From Proteobacteria bacterium UBA5122 (GTDB lineage: Bacteria > Pseudomonadota > Gammaproteobacteria > Tenderiales > Tenderiaceae), in contig DHYU01000080.1 of NCBI GenBank assembly GCA_002415485.1, positions 57,737 through 121,736 on the forward strand: a DNA stretch of 64,000 bases, read 5' to 3'. The position numbers and the translations under genes are program-made. The notes under the pieces were generated by a model. It was given only the letters and a program-made list of their open reading frames with translations. It did not search any database and was not told the DNA's origin. Positions 7,869 to 15,542 of the stretch are shown here, piece by piece. Within the stretch, counting starts at the first letter, position 1. Each line of letters begins with the position of its first letter.

Positions 7869-9089
7869 TCAAGCCAGTTGTTGCGCCAGCAGGCGCACGG
7901 GGTGGATGACCTCGATGCGCTGTTTGTCCTGGCGCAGGCCAGCGGCGATGTGCAGTGCGCAGCCGATGTTGCTGCTGACGAGTAGGTCGGGCGCGGTCTG
8001 TCTGACGGCGGCGACCTTGTCGGCGCGCAGTGAGTCGGCCATCTCGGGGTGATCGATCATGTAGCTGCCAGCGGCGCCGCAGCAGAATTCATTGCCCGCC
8101 AGCGGCGTGACGTTTAATCCGGGGATGCGCGCCAACAATGCGTAAACCGGTGCGGTTTGTTTGAGCACGTTGCGCAGGCTGCACGGTTCGTGCACGGCGA
8201 CGGTCTTGTTGAGTGGGCGCAGTGATTGCGAGGCTGGCCAGTCGATGCGATTCAGAAACTGGCTGATATCTTCCACCGCCAGCGCGCCGCCAGCCTTTTG
8301 CGGGTACTCGCTGAGCTGGCTGCCACAGCCGCTGGCGCAGCTGATGACGGCCTCGATATTGAGGGCGCCGAAGGCTGCGAGATTCTGTTGCGCCAGCTGT
8401 TGCGCCTGGCTGTGTTGACCGCTGTGTTCATGCAGCGCGCCGCAGCAGGTCTGGGTCGTGGGTACGTGTACGCCGTAGCCGTAGGCATTGAGTACCTGGA
8501 TGGCGGCATCGAGTGTGGCTTGATCAAACATGTCGCCGAAACAGCCGGTGAAGAGCGCGACGTCGCCGCGGGTTTCGCCGCGGGCGGGATAGTAGGCCTG
8601 CCAGTCGTGAGGGCGGTCGATGCTCGGTGCCAGTTGTTCAAACCGCTCGAGCCCCAGTGCGCGCGTGACGCCGAGGCCGCGGCCGATGGCGCGCAGGCCG
8701 GTGCGATCGCTCAGCCACAGTTTGTTGGCCTCGCTGCGCTGGCGTTTTTTGTCGATGGCGATGTCTTGCAGCGGGATGCGTTGTTCTTTGGCGAGCGGAT
8801 TGGGGCCGAGGGCGCTGCGGGCGTCATCCATCAGACTGCCGAAGGCGACGCCCGACGGGCAGACGTTTTCGCAGGCGCGGCAGAGCAGGCAGTTGTCGAG
8901 ATGCCCGCGCAGGGTGGTGTCGATCTCCAGACGGCCGCTGTTCATGGCCTGGATCAGCGAGATGCGGCCGCGGGGTGATTCGGCCTCGCTGCCGGTCTTG
9001 CGGTAGGTGGGGCAGTGCGGCAGACAGAGGCCGCACATCACGCAGCGGTCTGCCTTGCGTTTGATGGAGTGTTTGAGTTCTGGATTCAA
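7869..9089 (-). CDS. glcF: GlcF-like (Fe-S) oxidoreductase subunit
   Basis: A 406-residue protein with two 4Fe-4S motifs (CVMCGLCLPHCP near residue 16 and CLLCRACENVCP near residue 68) and two cysteine-rich CCG domains (CFGDMF...CCGALHE, and EPCSLRN...CCGAAGSY). This is the layout of glycolate oxidase iron-sulfur subunit GlcF (about 407 residues), which passes electrons from the flavin subunits to the quinone pool. GlcD and GlcE are not adjacent, so the flavin partner is elsewhere or the protein serves another 2-hydroxyacid dehydrogenase. The only in-frame start is TTG at 9089, with an upstream stop in frame and no clear ribosome site. Confidence 0.85.
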   Translation of the reverse strand: MNPELKHSIKRKADRCVMCGLCLPHCPTYRKTGSEAESPRGRISLIQAMNSGRLEIDTTLRGHLDNCLLCRACENVCPSGVAFGSLMDDARSALGPNPLAKEQRIPLQDIAIDKKRQRSEANKLWLSDRTGLRAIGRGLGVTRALGLERFEQLAPSIDRPHDWQAYYPARGETRGDVALFTGCFGDMFDQATLDAAIQVLNAYGYGVHVPTTQTCCGALHEHSGQHSQAQQLAQQNLAAFGALNIEAVISCASGCGSQLSEYPQKAGGALAVEDISQFLNRIDWPASQSLRPLNKTVAVHEPCSLRNVLKQTAPVYALLARIPGLNVTPLAGNEFCCGAAGSYMIDHPEMADSLRADKVAAVRQTAPDLLVSSNIGCALHIAAGLRQDKQRIEVIHPVRLLAQQLA

Positions 9090-9190
9090 TGTTTGGTGTT
9101 CGCTAGTCGGTTATGGGCGCATATTCACCCAGGGATTCGTTTATTATACGCGCTTGCATTTTTTGGGCGTGTGGTTTGAGTGAGGGGCTT

Positions 9191-9499
9191 ATGTCTTATT
9201 TTGAGAAACATGTGTTTTTCTGTACCAATCAGCGTGAGGATGGCAAGGCGTGTTGCCAGGATCATGGGGCGCAGGCGCTGCGTGATTATGCCAAGCAACG
9301 TGTTAAGGCCTTGGACCTACGCGGCAAGGGCAAGGTGCGGATCAATAGCGCGGGCTGCCTGGATCGTTGCGGCGAGGGGCCGGTGATCGTCGTCTACCCG
9401 GAGGGGGTTTGGTACACCTACGTCGACAAAGAAGACATCGATGAGATCATCGAAGAGCACGTGGTCCATGGTCGTGTGGTGGAGCGGTTGAAGATTTAG
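9191..9499 (+). CDS. Thioredoxin-like 2Fe-2S ferredoxin
   Basis: A 102-residue protein of the thioredoxin-fold [2Fe-2S] ferredoxin family (also seen in the 24-kDa subunit of complex I). The N-terminal strand HVFFCTNQREDGKACC gives the first cysteines, and SAGCLDRCGEGPVIVVYPEG gives the second pair and the signature CGEGP loop. Electron partner unknown. Start chosen at 9191 (MSYFEKH) with a GAGGGG ribosome site; a longer frame from 9113 is unlikely. It ends 2 bp before the ABC ATPase gene, so the three genes probably form one transcript. Confidence 0.88.
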   Translation: MSYFEKHVFFCTNQREDGKACCQDHGAQALRDYAKQRVKALDLRGKGKVRINSAGCLDRCGEGPVIVVYPEGVWYTYVDKEDIDEIIEEHVVHGRVVERLKI

Positions 9500-9501
9500 T
9501 C

Positions 9502-10419
9502 ATGCACCCGATTGTGTCGGTGCGCGGTTTGCGCAAGGTGTACGGCGAGCGTGCCGTGGTGGATGGCGTTGATCTGCAGGTGCGGCCCGGCGAATGTTTT
9601 GGGCTGCTCGGGCCGAATGGTGCCGGTAAGACCACGACGCTGCGCATGATGCTCGGCCTGACGCCGCCGACCGCCGGCGAGCTGGAGGTGTTGGGTTTTG
9701 CGGTGCCGGCGCAGGTGCAGAAGATGCATGAGCGACTCGGTATCGTGCCGCAGGCGGATAATCTCGATCCGGATTTTACGGTAACGGAGAATCTGCGTGT
9801 CTATGCCGGGTATTTCGGTATCAAAAAACGCGAGTTTCTGCAGCGTCTGCCCGCGTTGTTGGAGTTTGCTCAGTTGGAGCACAAGGCCGACGCGACGATC
9901 TCGTCGTTGTCGGGCGGCATGAAACGACGACTGACGATTGCGCGCGCGCTGGTCAATGCCCCGGATCTGGTGGTGTTGGATGAGCCGACCACGGGGCTGG
10001 ACCCTCAGGCGCGTCAGCTGATCTGGCGGCGCCTGCGTCTGTTGCTGGCGCGGGGGCGGACGCTGATCCTGACGACACATTATATGGAAGAGGCCGAACG
10101 GCTGTGTGACCGCGTGGCGATCATGGATGTGGGGCGCATCCTGGTGGTGGGCAGTCCGGCGGAGTTGATGCGTGATCACATCGAGCGTGAGGTGGTGGAG
10201 GTGTACGGTCCCGGTGTCGAAGATTGGGGGCGGGCGCATGCGGCAGGCAAGGCGGCGCGTACCGAGTTGGTCGGCGAGACCCTGTTTTGTTACGCCGAAG
10301 ACGAGGCGCCATTAGTGGCATCGTTGCGTGAGCACCCTCAGCTGCGCTTTTTGCATCGCCGGGCCAATCTTGAGGATGTGTTTCTCAAGTTGACCGGCAA
10401 GGAATTGCGTGATGACTAG
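9502..10419 (+). CDS. ABC transporter ATP-binding protein, NodI type
   Basis: A 305-residue ABC ATPase with Walker A GPNGAGKTTT (about residues 37-46), Q-loop near VPQAD, signature LSGGMKRRL, Walker B LVVLDEPTTGLD and H-loop TTHYMEEAE, followed by a 90-residue C-terminal extension. Length and the paired ABC-2 permease downstream match the NodI/NodJ family of polysaccharide or lipo-oligosaccharide exporters, common in gammaproteobacteria outside any nodulation role. Substrate unknown. It overlaps the permease start by 8 bp. Confidence 0.9.
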   Translation: MHPIVSVRGLRKVYGERAVVDGVDLQVRPGECFGLLGPNGAGKTTTLRMMLGLTPPTAGELEVLGFAVPAQVQKMHERLGIVPQADNLDPDFTVTENLRVYAGYFGIKKREFLQRLPALLEFAQLEHKADATISSLSGGMKRRLTIARALVNAPDLVVLDEPTTGLDPQARQLIWRRLRLLLARGRTLILTTHYMEEAERLCDRVAIMDVGRILVVGSPAELMRDHIEREVVEVYGPGVEDWGRAHAAGKAARTELVGETLFCYAEDEAPLVASLREHPQLRFLHRRANLEDVFLKLTGKELRDD

Positions 10420-11197
10420 TGGTTGCTGGCAATGGCCGCGGCCGAGTCAGCGGGCGCTGGCCGTGTGGCGGCGCAATGTGCTGGTGTGGCGCAAGCTGAT
10501 GGCGCCGTCGTTGGTCGGCAATTTCGGCGAGCCCCTGCTCTATTTATTGGCGTTGGGCTACGGTCTGGGCGGATTTGTTGGCCAGGTGGACGGCATGGAT
10601 TATGTGGTCTTTCTGGCGGCGGGTATTGTCTGTACCAGCGCGATGAACACGGCCTCCTATGAATGCCTCTATTCGGCGTACACACGGATGACGGTGCAGG
10701 AGACCTGGGCCGCGATGCTGTCGGCGCCCTTGAGTCTCGATGATATTGTCTGTGGCGAGATCCTGTGGGCGGGCACGAAGGCGTTGATCAATTCCAGCGC
10801 GGTATTGCTGGTGGCGACGGCGCTTGGCTTGGTGGCCGATTGGCAGGCCTTGTGGGTGCTACCATTGGCCCTGCTGTTGGGCTGTTGTTTTGGTGCCATG
10901 GCGCTGGTGGTGACAGCGATGTCGCCGGGGTATGACTTTTTCTTATATTATTTCACGCTGGTGGTGACGCCGATGTTCCTGCTCAGTGGGGTGTTTTTTC
11001 CGCTAACGGGCGTGCCGGACTGGGTGCAGATGGGGGCTCAGCTGTTGCCCCTGGCGCATGGCGTGGAGCTCGTGCGACCGCTGATGACTGGGCAGGTGCT
11101 CGACGGCGCGCTGTTGCATCTATCGGTGTTGTTTGGGTATATGGTCTTGGCGAGCTGGGTGTCGTTGATTTTGGTGCGTCGCAGGCTGCTGCGCTGA
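10412..11197 (+). CDS. ABC-2 type permease, NodJ type
   Basis: A 261-residue integral membrane protein with about six hydrophobic segments, including LVATALGLVADWQALWVLPL near the middle and FFLYYFTLVVTPMFLLSGVF. It contains the conserved ABC-2 stretch FPLTGVPDWVQ. Partner of the preceding ATPase, so it forms the membrane channel of the exporter. ATG at 10412 is preferred (AAGGA 8 bp upstream); GTG at 10409 is in frame. Overlap with the ATPase stop indicates coupling. Confidence 0.88.
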   Translation: MTSGCWQWPRPSQRALAVWRRNVLVWRKLMAPSLVGNFGEPLLYLLALGYGLGGFVGQVDGMDYVVFLAAGIVCTSAMNTASYECLYSAYTRMTVQETWAAMLSAPLSLDDIVCGEILWAGTKALINSSAVLLVATALGLVADWQALWVLPLALLLGCCFGAMALVVTAMSPGYDFFLYYFTLVVTPMFLLSGVFFPLTGVPDWVQMGAQLLPLAHGVELVRPLMTGQVLDGALLHLSVLFGYMVLASWVSLILVRRRLLR

Positions 11198-11225
11198 GAC
11201 GCTAACAATAAAAGGCAATTAGGCC

Positions 11226-11254
11226 TTGTTTCGTGCAAAACCTTCGTGTAAGAT
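11226..11254 (+). promoter_or_regulatory. Candidate sigma-70 promoter of rplM-rpsI
   Basis: TTGTTT at 11226-11231 and TAAGAT at 11249-11254 are separated by exactly 17 bp and lie 42 bp before the rplM start. Good but untested match. Confidence 0.5.
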
Positions 11255-11296
11255 TCGCCGTCTTTCTGAGCAGATCTACTGATTTAGGATTGATCG

Positions 11297-11725
11297 ATGA
11301 AAACGTTTAGTGCAAAACCGGCCGAAGTGAAGCGCGATTGGTTCGTCGTTGACGCCGACGGCAAAACTTTGGGTCGCCTGGCGACTGAAATCGCAAGACG
11401 CCTGCGTGGCAAACATAAGGCTGAGTATACGCCTCACGTAGATACTGGCGATTATATTGTTGTGGTTAACGCGGAAAAGGTCGCGGTAACTGGCAACAAA
11501 GCTAAAGATAAGATGTATTACCGCCACACCGGTTACATCGGTAACATGAAATCTGCGAGCTTCGAAAAAATGATCGATCGCAAACCAGAGAAGGTTATCG
11601 AATTGGCCGTTAAAGGCATGCTGCCCAAGAATCCTTTGGGCCGCGCTATGGCGAAGAAGATGAAGATCTATGCAGGTCCGGATCATCAGCACGCCGCGCA
11701 GCAGCCGAAGGCGCTGGAAATTTAA
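11297..11725 (+). CDS. rplM: 50S ribosomal protein L13
   Basis: Structural protein of the large ribosomal subunit and an early assembly protein. The 142 residues match the family length and carry the signatures WFVVDADGKTLGRLATEIA, GDYIVVVNAEKVAVTGNK and AVKGMLPKNPLGR. Followed 22 bp later by rpsI, the near-universal bacterial pair; the candidate promoter upstream probably drives both. Confidence 0.98.
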   Translation: MKTFSAKPAEVKRDWFVVDADGKTLGRLATEIARRLRGKHKAEYTPHVDTGDYIVVVNAEKVAVTGNKAKDKMYYRHTGYIGNMKSASFEKMIDRKPEKVIELAVKGMLPKNPLGRAMAKKMKIYAGPDHQHAAQQPKALEI

Positions 11726-11747
11726 TTAATTACGGGAATTGCTTAGC

Positions 11748-12140
11748 ATGGCAGAGATGAATCAATTGAGCACTGGCCGCCGCAAAACTGCAGCTGCACG
11801 TGTTTACATTAAAGCAGGCAGTGGTAACATCACTGTTAACAAGCGTGGTCTGGATCAGTATTTTGGTCGTCAAACCTCTCGCATGATTGTGCGTCAACCG
11901 CTGGAAGCGGCTGATCTCCTCAGCAAGCTGGATGTGTTTGTCACTGTTAAAGGTGGCGGCTCAAACGGTCAAGCGGGTGCGATTCGTCACGGTCTGGCGC
12001 GTGCATTGGTTGAGTATGATGAAGGTTTGCGTAGTACCATGCGTCGTGCAGGCTTCCTGACTCGCGATGCCCGTGAGGTTGAGCGTAAGAAGATCGGTCT
12101 GCACAAGGCGCGTAAGCGTCCTCAGTTCTCGAAGCGTTAA
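11748..12140 (+). CDS. rpsI: 30S ribosomal protein S9
   Basis: Small-subunit protein whose C-terminal tail reaches the P-site tRNA. The 130 residues equal the E. coli length and contain TGRRKTAAARV, LDQYFGRQTSRMIVRQPLE, KGGGSNGQAGAIRHG and the terminal RKRPQFSKR. ATG at 11748 is chosen by homology; an in-frame TTG at 11739 is upstream. In Pseudomonas petABC follows; here a porin gene follows instead. Confidence 0.98.
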   Translation: MAEMNQLSTGRRKTAAARVYIKAGSGNITVNKRGLDQYFGRQTSRMIVRQPLEAADLLSKLDVFVTVKGGGSNGQAGAIRHGLARALVEYDEGLRSTMRRAGFLTRDAREVERKKIGLHKARKRPQFSKR

Positions 12141-12165
12141 TTTCGCAGTCGAGATCGATATACAG

Positions 12166-12196
12166 AAAGCCAGGTGCGCAAGCCCCTGGCTTTTTT
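12166..12196 (+). terminator. Intrinsic terminator after rpsI
   Basis: Stem AAAGCCAGG / CCTGGCTTT with a 10-nt loop followed by a T-run. Confidence 0.85.
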
Positions 12197-12408
12197 GCTT
12201 TATGGGTCTGGGTTGGCGGAAAAAAGGTTTGTGGGTTGGGCTAAAGGGGTGTGTGTTGTATTTTTGTTACGCTTTTAAAGATTGACTCATAAGGTCAATT
12301 ATATTTTTTTGATAAAAAGCATTGATTTTGTTTGTGGGGTGTTGTAGTTTTCTCTCGTGGTATGACTTTTTCACAACACATATACAATAACTCAGGAGAG
12401 TTTCTACT

Positions 12409-13575
12409 ATGCAGAAGAAATTGATCGCTCTGGCAGTGGCTGGTGTTATGGCTGCTCCTATGGTTGCTCAAGCAGCTGGTGCTGAAGTTTATGGTCAGGC
12501 TCGCATGTCTGTTGGCATTGTCAGCAACGATGCGACTGGCACCTTTACTTCAGGCGGTGAGAGAGAAGACAGCAAGATCAGCGTTACTAGCCATGCTTCT
12601 CGTCTGGGCTTCAAGGGCTCAGAAGATCTGGGTGGTATGACTGCGGTATACCAAATCGAAGCTGCGGTTGATATGGATAACGGATCAGATTTGACTTCTG
12701 GCCTGCGTAATACATTTGTTGGCGTTGCAACTGGTTCTGGTACTTACGTTTTGGGTAAGCACGACACCCCTTATAAAGCTGCTACTGGCAAAGTAGATGT
12801 ATTCTCTGACACTCATGCGGATTTCAATGCAGTCATGGGTGGGTCAGAGGGTGCTCTGTCATTGGTAAGTGCTGATCATGACGCGCGTGCTGATAACGTA
12901 ATTGCTTATATTTCTCCAGACATGAGTGGTTTTAGCGTATTTGCCGCCTATGTTCCTGATTTGTTGAACGATGATCTGACTGATAGCCAAACAAGCGCCA
13001 GTGGTGGCACTATGATTGATGCTGCTGAAGCCTTTAGTATTGCTGGTATGTATACCGCAGGTCCTCTGTACGCAGCACTGGCGATCCAGACTGTTGGTGC
13101 GGACGCCAGTAATGGTGGTGCTGTTGTACAGGTGGCTGATGATGAAGCAACCAAGATTGTAGTTGGTTATAAACTGGGTGCAACTGACCTTGGCTTTGTG
13201 TACGAAATGCTGGATGGTGGCACTATCGGCGGCGCCAAGCAAGGCGAGCGTGACAACTTCTACTTTAGCGTGGCGCATGACTTGGGCAACGGTTTGACAC
13301 TGAAGGCTGCTCTGGGTCAGGCGGGTGAAAATGATGAAACCAGCAATGTAGATGCAAATAACAACACTGTTAGAGGTACTGACGGCGCTGATTTCTTTGC
13401 GCTGGGCGTCTCCAAGGCCGTATCTAAGACTACAGAGTTCTATGCTCTGTACACTACTGTTGATAACGATACCTATGGTGACTTTGACCTGGATTATGTG
13501 GGTGCCGCAGGTCCTAACGGTCCATCTGCAAATGCAATTGCCGCTGGTGTTAACATCAAATTCTCTTCAATGTAA
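12409..13575 (+). CDS. Gram-negative general porin
   Basis: A 388-residue trimeric-porin-type protein. A classic signal peptide (MQKKLIALAVAGVMAAPMVA, then QAAG) leads into AEVYGQARMSVGI, the first strand typical of beta/gammaproteobacterial porins. SRLGFKGSEDLGGMTAVYQ and FVGVATGSGTYVLGKHDTPYK are further porin hallmarks; KHDTPYK sits where the constriction loop begins. Strands alternate to the end (GVNIKFSSM, which lacks the usual final Phe). AGGAG 8 bp before the ATG and an AT-rich leader suggest strong expression. Solute preference is not predictable. Confidence 0.92.
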   Translation: MQKKLIALAVAGVMAAPMVAQAAGAEVYGQARMSVGIVSNDATGTFTSGGEREDSKISVTSHASRLGFKGSEDLGGMTAVYQIEAAVDMDNGSDLTSGLRNTFVGVATGSGTYVLGKHDTPYKAATGKVDVFSDTHADFNAVMGGSEGALSLVSADHDARADNVIAYISPDMSGFSVFAAYVPDLLNDDLTDSQTSASGGTMIDAAEAFSIAGMYTAGPLYAALAIQTVGADASNGGAVVQVADDEATKIVVGYKLGATDLGFVYEMLDGGTIGGAKQGERDNFYFSVAHDLGNGLTLKAALGQAGENDETSNVDANNNTVRGTDGADFFALGVSKAVSKTTEFYALYTTVDNDTYGDFDLDYVGAAGPNGPSANAIAAGVNIKFSSM

Positions 13576-13601
13576 TCAAACGATTGCATTTGATGTAGAT
13601 A

Positions 13602-13629
13602 AAAAACGGGCGCTTCGGCGCCCGTTTTT
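13602..13629 (+). terminator. Intrinsic terminator after the porin
   Basis: Stem AAAAACGGGCGC / GCGCCCGTTTTT with a UUCG tetraloop, which isolates the porin from the cytochrome cluster downstream. Confidence 0.93.
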
Positions 13630-13670
13630 GTTTTGGTGTGAGAATGAAAGATCAGATGCTAAGTTGGTGT

Positions 13671-13692
13671 TTTGTTTGACATTTGTTTGACA
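13671..13692 (+). promoter_or_regulatory. Tandem 11-bp repeat upstream of the cytochrome cluster
   Basis: TTTGTTTGACA occurs twice head to tail (13671-13681 and 13682-13692). Each copy ends in a consensus -35 hexamer TTGACA, and the 11-bp period is about one helical turn. ATAGAA at 13710-13715 is a weak -10 at 17-bp spacing from the second copy. It lies 52 bp before the first cytochrome gene. Could be an activator site, or overlapping promoter elements. Confidence 0.5.
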
Positions 13693-13744
13693 CTAAATGC
13701 CGCCCTATGATAGAAACCCCAAAGGTTCGTATAGAATAATCAGA

Positions 13745-14572
13745 ATGAATTTTAGAGTCGCTCGAAAATTCGCGCCGCTATTCGTGTGTTTGGGCGGGGG
13801 CCTGATGCTTGGCGCAGCTGTGGTGCAGGCAGGGGTCTTTAATACCAAGCACAATTTGGGCAGTACGGGGATTAATGCTGCCAGTACGTTTAGTGGTACG
13901 CGAGAAATTTGTGTGTTTTGTCATACGCCACACGGCGGGGATGGCGAGGCGGCTGCGCCTCTATGGAATCGTAACCTTGATCCATCGGGTTTTGTCACAT
14001 ACGACCAGATGGGTACAACTACGCTGGATGCAGCAATTGAGCCGGTGGGATCGGTATCCCTAGCCTGTTTATCGTGTCACGATGGGACGCAGGCGATGGA
14101 TGCGTTGTTGAATGAGCCGGGTTCGGGGCGTGAAGTGCCGGGTTTTAATCAGGGGCGCTGGGATGGTATTGCAGCTTATGCGGAGGGGCGCATTGGTCCA
14201 CAGGGCTGGTTGACCAATCTAGGTAAGGATATTAGTAACGATCATCCGGTTGGTATTCAATACGCTGGCGGTGGTTATGCGCTGTCAGCGCCGGCCGGAC
14301 CTGGATATGACCCAGATTTTTTTCCTGCGTCGTCAGAAGTGGCGGGTACCTCGCGTAACTGGTGGGTGGATACACCGGGGGGGACGGCTGCGTTTGAGCG
14401 TACTGATATGAAACTTTATACCCGAGTGGCAACTCGGGGGGCTTTTGCTGGTGAGCCGCAGCCGTATGTGGAGTGTGCGTCTTGCCATGATCCTCATGTA
14501 GACACAAATCCAACCTTTTTGCGCATTGATCCGGCGGGGAGTCAGGTGTGCTTGAGTTGTCACAATAAATGA
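13745..14572 (+). CDS. Tetraheme c-type cytochrome, doubled-CXXCH type
   Basis: First gene of the cluster. The 275-residue exported protein has a signal peptide (residues 1-31) and four heme-attachment motifs: CVFCH at 56, CLSCH at 108, CASCH at 244 and CLSCH at 269. Two are followed by a proline-histidine pair (CHTPH, CHDPH), as in the paired-CXXCH cytochromes. The order NTKHNLG, CVFCHTPH, APLWNR, CLSCHDGTQAMD, NDHPVG closely mirrors the N-terminal part of the 11-heme protein at 23208, so the two are paralogous. Start at 13745 is preferred over an extension to 13697. The stop overlaps the next gene (ATGA). Probably a periplasmic electron carrier. Confidence 0.9.
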   Translation: MNFRVARKFAPLFVCLGGGLMLGAAVVQAGVFNTKHNLGSTGINAASTFSGTREICVFCHTPHGGDGEAAAPLWNRNLDPSGFVTYDQMGTTTLDAAIEPVGSVSLACLSCHDGTQAMDALLNEPGSGREVPGFNQGRWDGIAAYAEGRIGPQGWLTNLGKDISNDHPVGIQYAGGGYALSAPAGPGYDPDFFPASSEVAGTSRNWWVDTPGGTAAFERTDMKLYTRVATRGAFAGEPQPYVECASCHDPHVDTNPTFLRIDPAGSQVCLSCHNK

Positions 14573-15522
14573 CCTGGTGGCGTGCTGTATTGGGGATGTG
14601 TTGTGCGCTGTTTGTGGCGGGGCAAGCGCTAGCTGCGGACCTGGATATCTATATGGTCGTCAATGGTGTGCCGATTGAGCGCGGCGAGGTTGAAATGGCT
14701 ATTCGTATGGAGGCGCGTAGGCAGTTTTATCATGGTCGTATCGATGATGCCCGGATGAGTCAATTGCGTCGCGATGTTGAGCAGAGAATGGCTGACCGTG
14801 TGCTGTTGCTGCAAGAGGCGCAAGGACGTGGTTTTCGGGTTGGGGAGGAGGAGTTGGCTCTACGTTTGCAGCAGGCGCTGGGCCAGTATAAATTGGCAGA
14901 GCTTGCTGATGAAGAGCGTCGATCATTGGTGCGAGCACTAGAGTCTCAGTTGGCTGACGAGATTTTATTGGAGCGATTAAAGGCAGAGGTGCAGGCGCTT
15001 GGGGCTCCAAGTGAGTCGCAGTTAACGGTTTTTTATCAAAATAATTTAGATAAATTTACAACGCCGGAGCGTTTGCATCTCTCGGTGATTTTATTGAAGG
15101 TGCCTCCATCTGCGTCTTGGCAGGCGTGGGAGGCGGCGCAGCTCGAAGGGGAGAGGCTGCGCCAAAAGGTGTTGCAGGGGGCTGATTTCGCGGGCTTGGC
15201 GAAAATCCATTCCAGTGACGACTCGGCAGCCCGAGGAGGGGATCTCGGCTACGTGCATCATGGAATGTTGTCGGAGGAGGCGCAGGCTGCGGTGGATGCA
15301 TTACAGCCAGGAGAGTTGTCGCCAGTGGTGATGTTGCTGCAAGGCGTGGCGCTGTTCAGGCTTGAAGGGCGCCGCGTCGCTGAGATAAACCCCATGTCGA
15401 AGGTTCTGGTGAGACTGGAGGGGTTGTGGCAGAGGGAAGAGGAACAGTTGCGCTGGGAGGCGCTGTTGTCGCATTTGCGCGCAGGGGCAGAAATAGTTGT
15501 TAACGATAAAATTACCCCTTAA
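14569..15522 (+). CDS. Parvulin-type peptidyl-prolyl isomerase (SurA/PpiC-like)
   Basis: A 317-residue exported foldase. Signal peptide MTWWRAVLGMCCALFVAGQA, then a SurA-like helical N-domain (MVVNGVPIERGEVEMAIRME opening) and a single rotamase domain at about residues 165-265 with ERLHLSVILLKVP, ADFAGLAKIHSSDDSAARGG and DLGYVHHGML...EAQAAVDALQPGELSPVV. Known relatives chaperone outer membrane proteins in the periplasm. Coupled by a 4-bp overlap to the cytochrome before it and 20 bp upstream of the barrel gene, which suggests a dedicated helper for the barrel. It is not the general surA, which normally neighbours lptD. Confidence 0.87.
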   Translation: MTWWRAVLGMCCALFVAGQALAADLDIYMVVNGVPIERGEVEMAIRMEARRQFYHGRIDDARMSQLRRDVEQRMADRVLLLQEAQGRGFRVGEEELALRLQQALGQYKLAELADEERRSLVRALESQLADEILLERLKAEVQALGAPSESQLTVFYQNNLDKFTTPERLHLSVILLKVPPSASWQAWEAAQLEGERLRQKVLQGADFAGLAKIHSSDDSAARGGDLGYVHHGMLSEEAQAAVDALQPGELSPVVMLLQGVALFRLEGRRVAEINPMSKVLVRLEGLWQREEEQLRWEALLSHLRAGAEIVVNDKITP

Positions 15523-15542
15523 GTCGTCTAGGGTGGGGCGAA

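Noticed and set aside
9496..10239. A 247-codon open frame antisense to the ABC ATPase
   Set aside because: All ATPase motifs are on the plus strand; the antisense frame is His/Gln/Arg-rich without motifs.
9502..11197. Nodulation factor export
   Set aside because: NodIJ-like ABC-2 exporters are common in gammaproteobacteria and no nod genes are present.
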